DNA from: Cyclobacteriaceae bacterium
GTDB taxonomy: Bacteria; Bacteroidota; Bacteroidia; Cytophagales; Cyclobacteriaceae
Length of the DNA: 8,291 nucleotides
Assembly: GCA_026994125.1 (NCBI GenBank)
Contig: JALWRJ010000087.1
Coordinates: 1-8,291 of the forward strand
Direction: 5' to 3'
Part shown: one piece after another, positions 6,481 through 8,291 of the stretch
Position numbering within the stretch: position 1 is the stretch's first letter
Layout of the letters: every line of letters starts with the position of its first letter
Notes under the pieces: model-generated
Told to the model about the DNA's origin: nothing
What the model saw: the letters and a program-made list of their open reading frames with translations, nothing else
Databases searched by the model: none
Position numbers and translations under genes: made by a program

Positions 6481-6509
6481 CTTTGCCATGCACCCAATGA
6501 GGTTAGAAT

Positions 6510-6836
6510 TTACGCCTCACCCATAGCACCTCCAAAGTTCATTGGAAACTGAGGAGCATCGTTCGATTGCTTAATAGGGCCATGTGCCTGCTCATATTTT
6601 TGAATATTATCGCTTAAAGCACCCAGCAAACGTTTGGCGTGTTCGGGGGTAATAACCACCCTCGATTTTACCTTAGCTTTAGGCACCCCGGGCATCAGGC
6701 GTATAAAGTCAATCACAAACTCGCTATTAGAATGGGCAATCATAGCCAGGTTAGCATATACCCCTTCGGCTACTTCTTCCGAAAGTTCGATGTTAATTTG
6801 GTTTGGGTTTTGCCCTTTGTTTTTATCGTCTGCCAT
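6510..6836 (-). CDS. DUF3467 domain protein
   Basis: A 108-residue protein of unknown function. It matches what I know of DUF3467, a small family that in Bacteroidota usually sits directly after rpoC. Visible features are a charged N-terminus rich in Asn and Lys, a central part INIELSEEVAEGVYANLAMI (14-33) followed by HSNSEFVIDFIRLMPG, a basic VKSRVVITPEHAKRLLGAL segment (about 57-75), and a Pro/Gly-rich tail ending MNFGGAMGEA. There is no signal peptide or transmembrane segment. It starts 3 nt after the rpoC stop and is followed by the operon terminator, so it is co-expressed with RNA polymerase. A role around polymerase or the ribosome is inference from position only. Confidence 0.85.
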   Translation of the reverse strand: MADDKNKGQNPNQINIELSEEVAEGVYANLAMIAHSNSEFVIDFIRLMPGVPKAKVKSRVVITPEHAKRLLGALSDNIQKYEQAHGPIKQSNDAPQFPMNFGGAMGEA

Positions 6837-6839
6837 AGC

Positions 6840-8291
6840 TTAGCTTTCGGGTTGTACCGATTCGTTTTCTGTTACTTCCTCTACGGGGGCTTCTTCACCT
6901 TCAAAAGCAGCAAGTTCAGCCTTGTTGGCCACAAAAAGGTTTTCAAATTGGCGCTGTCCGGTACCGGCAGGTATCAGATGGCCAACGATTACATTTTCTT
7001 TCAATCCATTCAACTCATCGCGCTTACCTCTGATAGAGGCTTCGCTAAGCACTTTGGTAGTTTCCTGGAACGAAGCAGCCGAAATAAAGCTTTCGGTACC
7101 TAACGATGCGGCTGTAATACCCTGCAACGTAGGCTTAGACACGGCTGGTTGTGCCTGGCGGGCGGTTACAATTTTAGCATCTTTACGTTTTAAGGCCGAG
7201 TTTTCATCGCGTAGTTCGCGCGAAGTTACTAATTGGCCGGGGCGTAAATTAGTAGAATCACCGGCATCGGTAACTACATATTTATCTAAAATAGCATCGT
7301 TTTCCTCTCTAAAGGTAAATTTATTAACCAACGTATTGGCCAGGAAGGTAGTATCACCCGAATCCAGGATCATTACCTTTTGCATCATTTGGCTAACTAT
7401 AGCTTCGATATGCTTATCATTAATTTTTACTCCTTGCAATCGGTACACTTCTTGTATTTCGTTAACAATGTAACGTTGTACAGCGGTAGGTCCTTCAATC
7501 GAAAGTATATCGTTTGGAGTAATGGCACCGTCTGATAGTGGCGTACCTGATTTTACAAAGTCGTTATCCTGTACTAATATGTGTTTAGATAGCGACACCA
7601 GGTAACGTTTTTTAACACCATCTTTCGATTCGATAAATATTTCGCGGTTACCTCGCTTAATACCTCCATAGGTTACTACACCATCAATTTCGCTTACAAC
7701 AGCAGGGTTTGAAGGGTTACGTGCTTCGAAGAGCTCGGTTACACGAGGCAAACCACCAGTAATATCGCGCGATTTGCCCATGGTACGAGGAATTTTAGCC
7801 ATTACCTGTCCGGCTTTTAATTTATCGCCATGTTCAACGGCTAGGTGCGCCCCCACCGGTATGTTATACCCTTTGGTTTCGTCTTTGCCATTAATAATAA
7901 TAGATGGGTTTTTGGTTTTATCCTTGGTATCGATTATTACTTTTTCACGGTGTCCGGTTTGCTCATCGGACTCCTCTTTGTAGGTAACATTTTCGATAAT
8001 CGACTCAAACTCTACTTTACCATCGAACTCGCTAAGCAATACTGCATTGTACGGATCCCAGTAACACATTTGGTCGCCTTTACTTACGCTATCGCCTTCT
8101 TTTACGGTAATAAACGAGCCATAAGGCACGTGATTACTTATGAGTACCTGCTTGGTTTTAGGGTCGATAATTCGAATTTCACCGGTTCGACCCATCACTA
8201 CATTTACCTTAGCACCATCGGGGTCGGTGGTAGCTATGGTTCGCACACCGTCAAACTCAAGCTTACCATCAAATTTAGCAATAATTTGAGC
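6840..8291 (-). CDS. rpoC: DNA-directed RNA polymerase subunit beta', C-terminal 483 residues (partial)
   Basis: The frame is open to the right window edge; the GTG at 8246-8244 is an internal valine codon, not a start, because 15 in-frame codons before it continue the protein ([15 protein letters not shown]). The fragment first shows barrel-sandwich repeats like those of the trigger-loop insertion SI3 of E. coli, with [13 protein letters not shown] and a CYWDP motif. It then shows [16 protein letters not shown] (about 176-191), where the trigger-loop helix is completed. After that come [34 protein letters not shown] and [17 protein letters not shown], the universal clamp-closing C-terminal segments. 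A short acidic tail ([20 protein letters not shown]) ends the protein. These match E. coli beta' in order and spacing. Catalytic residues of the active centre lie outside the window. The stop is TAA at 6840-6842. Confidence 0.97.
   Translation of the reverse strand, partial: AQIIAKFDGKLEFDGVRTIATTDPDGAKVNVVMGRTGEIRIIDPKTKQVLISNHVPYGSFITVKEGDSVSKGDQMCYWDPYNAVLLSEFDGKVEFESIIENVTYKEESDEQTGHREKVIIDTKDKTKNPSIIINGKDETKGYNIPVGAHLAVEHGDKLKAGQVMAKIPRTMGKSRDITGGLPRVTELFEARNPSNPAVVSEIDGVVTYGGIKRGNREIFIESKDGVKKRYLVSLSKHILVQDNDFVKSGTPLSDGAITPNDILSIEGPTAVQRYIVNEIQEVYRLQGVKINDKHIEAIVSQMMQKVMILDSGDTTFLANTLVNKFTFREENDAILDKYVVTDAGDSTNLRPGQLVTSRELRDENSALKRKDAKIVTARQAQPAVSKPTLQGITAASLGTESFISAASFQETTKVLSEASIRGKRDELNGLKENVIVGHLIPAGTGQRQFENLFVANKAELAAFEGEEAPVEEVTENESVQPES

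Noticed and set aside
4389..6509. Complete insertion sequence or transposon carrying the ATPase
   Set aside because: No transposase, no matching terminal inverted repeats at the two ends of the insert and no visible target duplication.
6639..7473. Overlapping plus-strand open frames of 154 and 183 codons opposite DUF3467 and rpoC
   Set aside because: They are complementary-strand shadows of strongly conserved genes, with no recognisable domains and no promoter or start context.
8244..8246. GTG as a start codon of a separate 468-residue gene
   Set aside because: The frame continues upstream to the window edge with beta'-like sequence, so this is an internal valine of RpoC.

Overview
The window reads as a core ribosomal and transcription locus of a member of the Bacteroidota, possibly of the Cytophagales or Sphingobacteria side. 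Three things point there. The gene order is rpoC, a DUF3467 gene, then rpsL-rpsG-fusA-rpsJ-rplC-rplD. Start codons are preceded by A/T-rich leaders instead of Shine-Dalgarno sequences. The promoters have the Bacteroidota form: TTG or TTTG at about -33, then TAnnTTTG at about -7. The lineage below phylum is inference.

All the housekeeping genes are on the minus strand, so the map is read from right to left. At 8291-6840 is the C-terminal third of RpoC (5' end outside the window), followed after 3 nt by a DUF3467 gene (6836-6510). A strong minus-strand terminator hairpin (6406-6441) closes that operon. Next comes a spacer holding a single gene of opposite orientation (5128-6288, plus strand), an AT-rich AAA+ ATPase with a C-terminal nuclease-like tail. 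The 739-nt region between this gene and rpsL is unusually rich in palindromes and repeats. The str operon then starts from its own promoter (4439-4470): rpsL, rpsG, fusA and rpsJ, packed with gaps of 20, 2 and 2 nt. After rpsJ there is a symmetric intrinsic terminator (1038-1070) and a fresh promoter (972-1001) that drives rplC and rplD, so the str and S10 blocks are separated here. rplD runs off the left edge.

The minus-strand genes form the usual growth-related set: RNA polymerase beta', 30S proteins S12, S7 and S10, elongation factor G, and 50S proteins L3 and L4. The two complete ribosomal promoters share an identical 14-base core, TATCTTTGCAGTCC, which suggests coordinated control.

The accessory content is the ATPase and its control region. 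Three palindromes of the form TTCATT...AATGAA lie within 125 bases of its start, one sitting between its -33 and -7 elements, and the -7 box is only five bases from the ATG. The spacer also holds a nearly perfect 30-bp palindrome (4562-4591), a 32-nt tandem repeat pair (4698-4760) and a GC-rich stem (6461-6480). I see no CRISPR array, tRNA, rRNA or complete insertion sequence. The ATPase with its operator-like array is the best candidate for something not well described, but its family is widespread and nothing here proves a new system.
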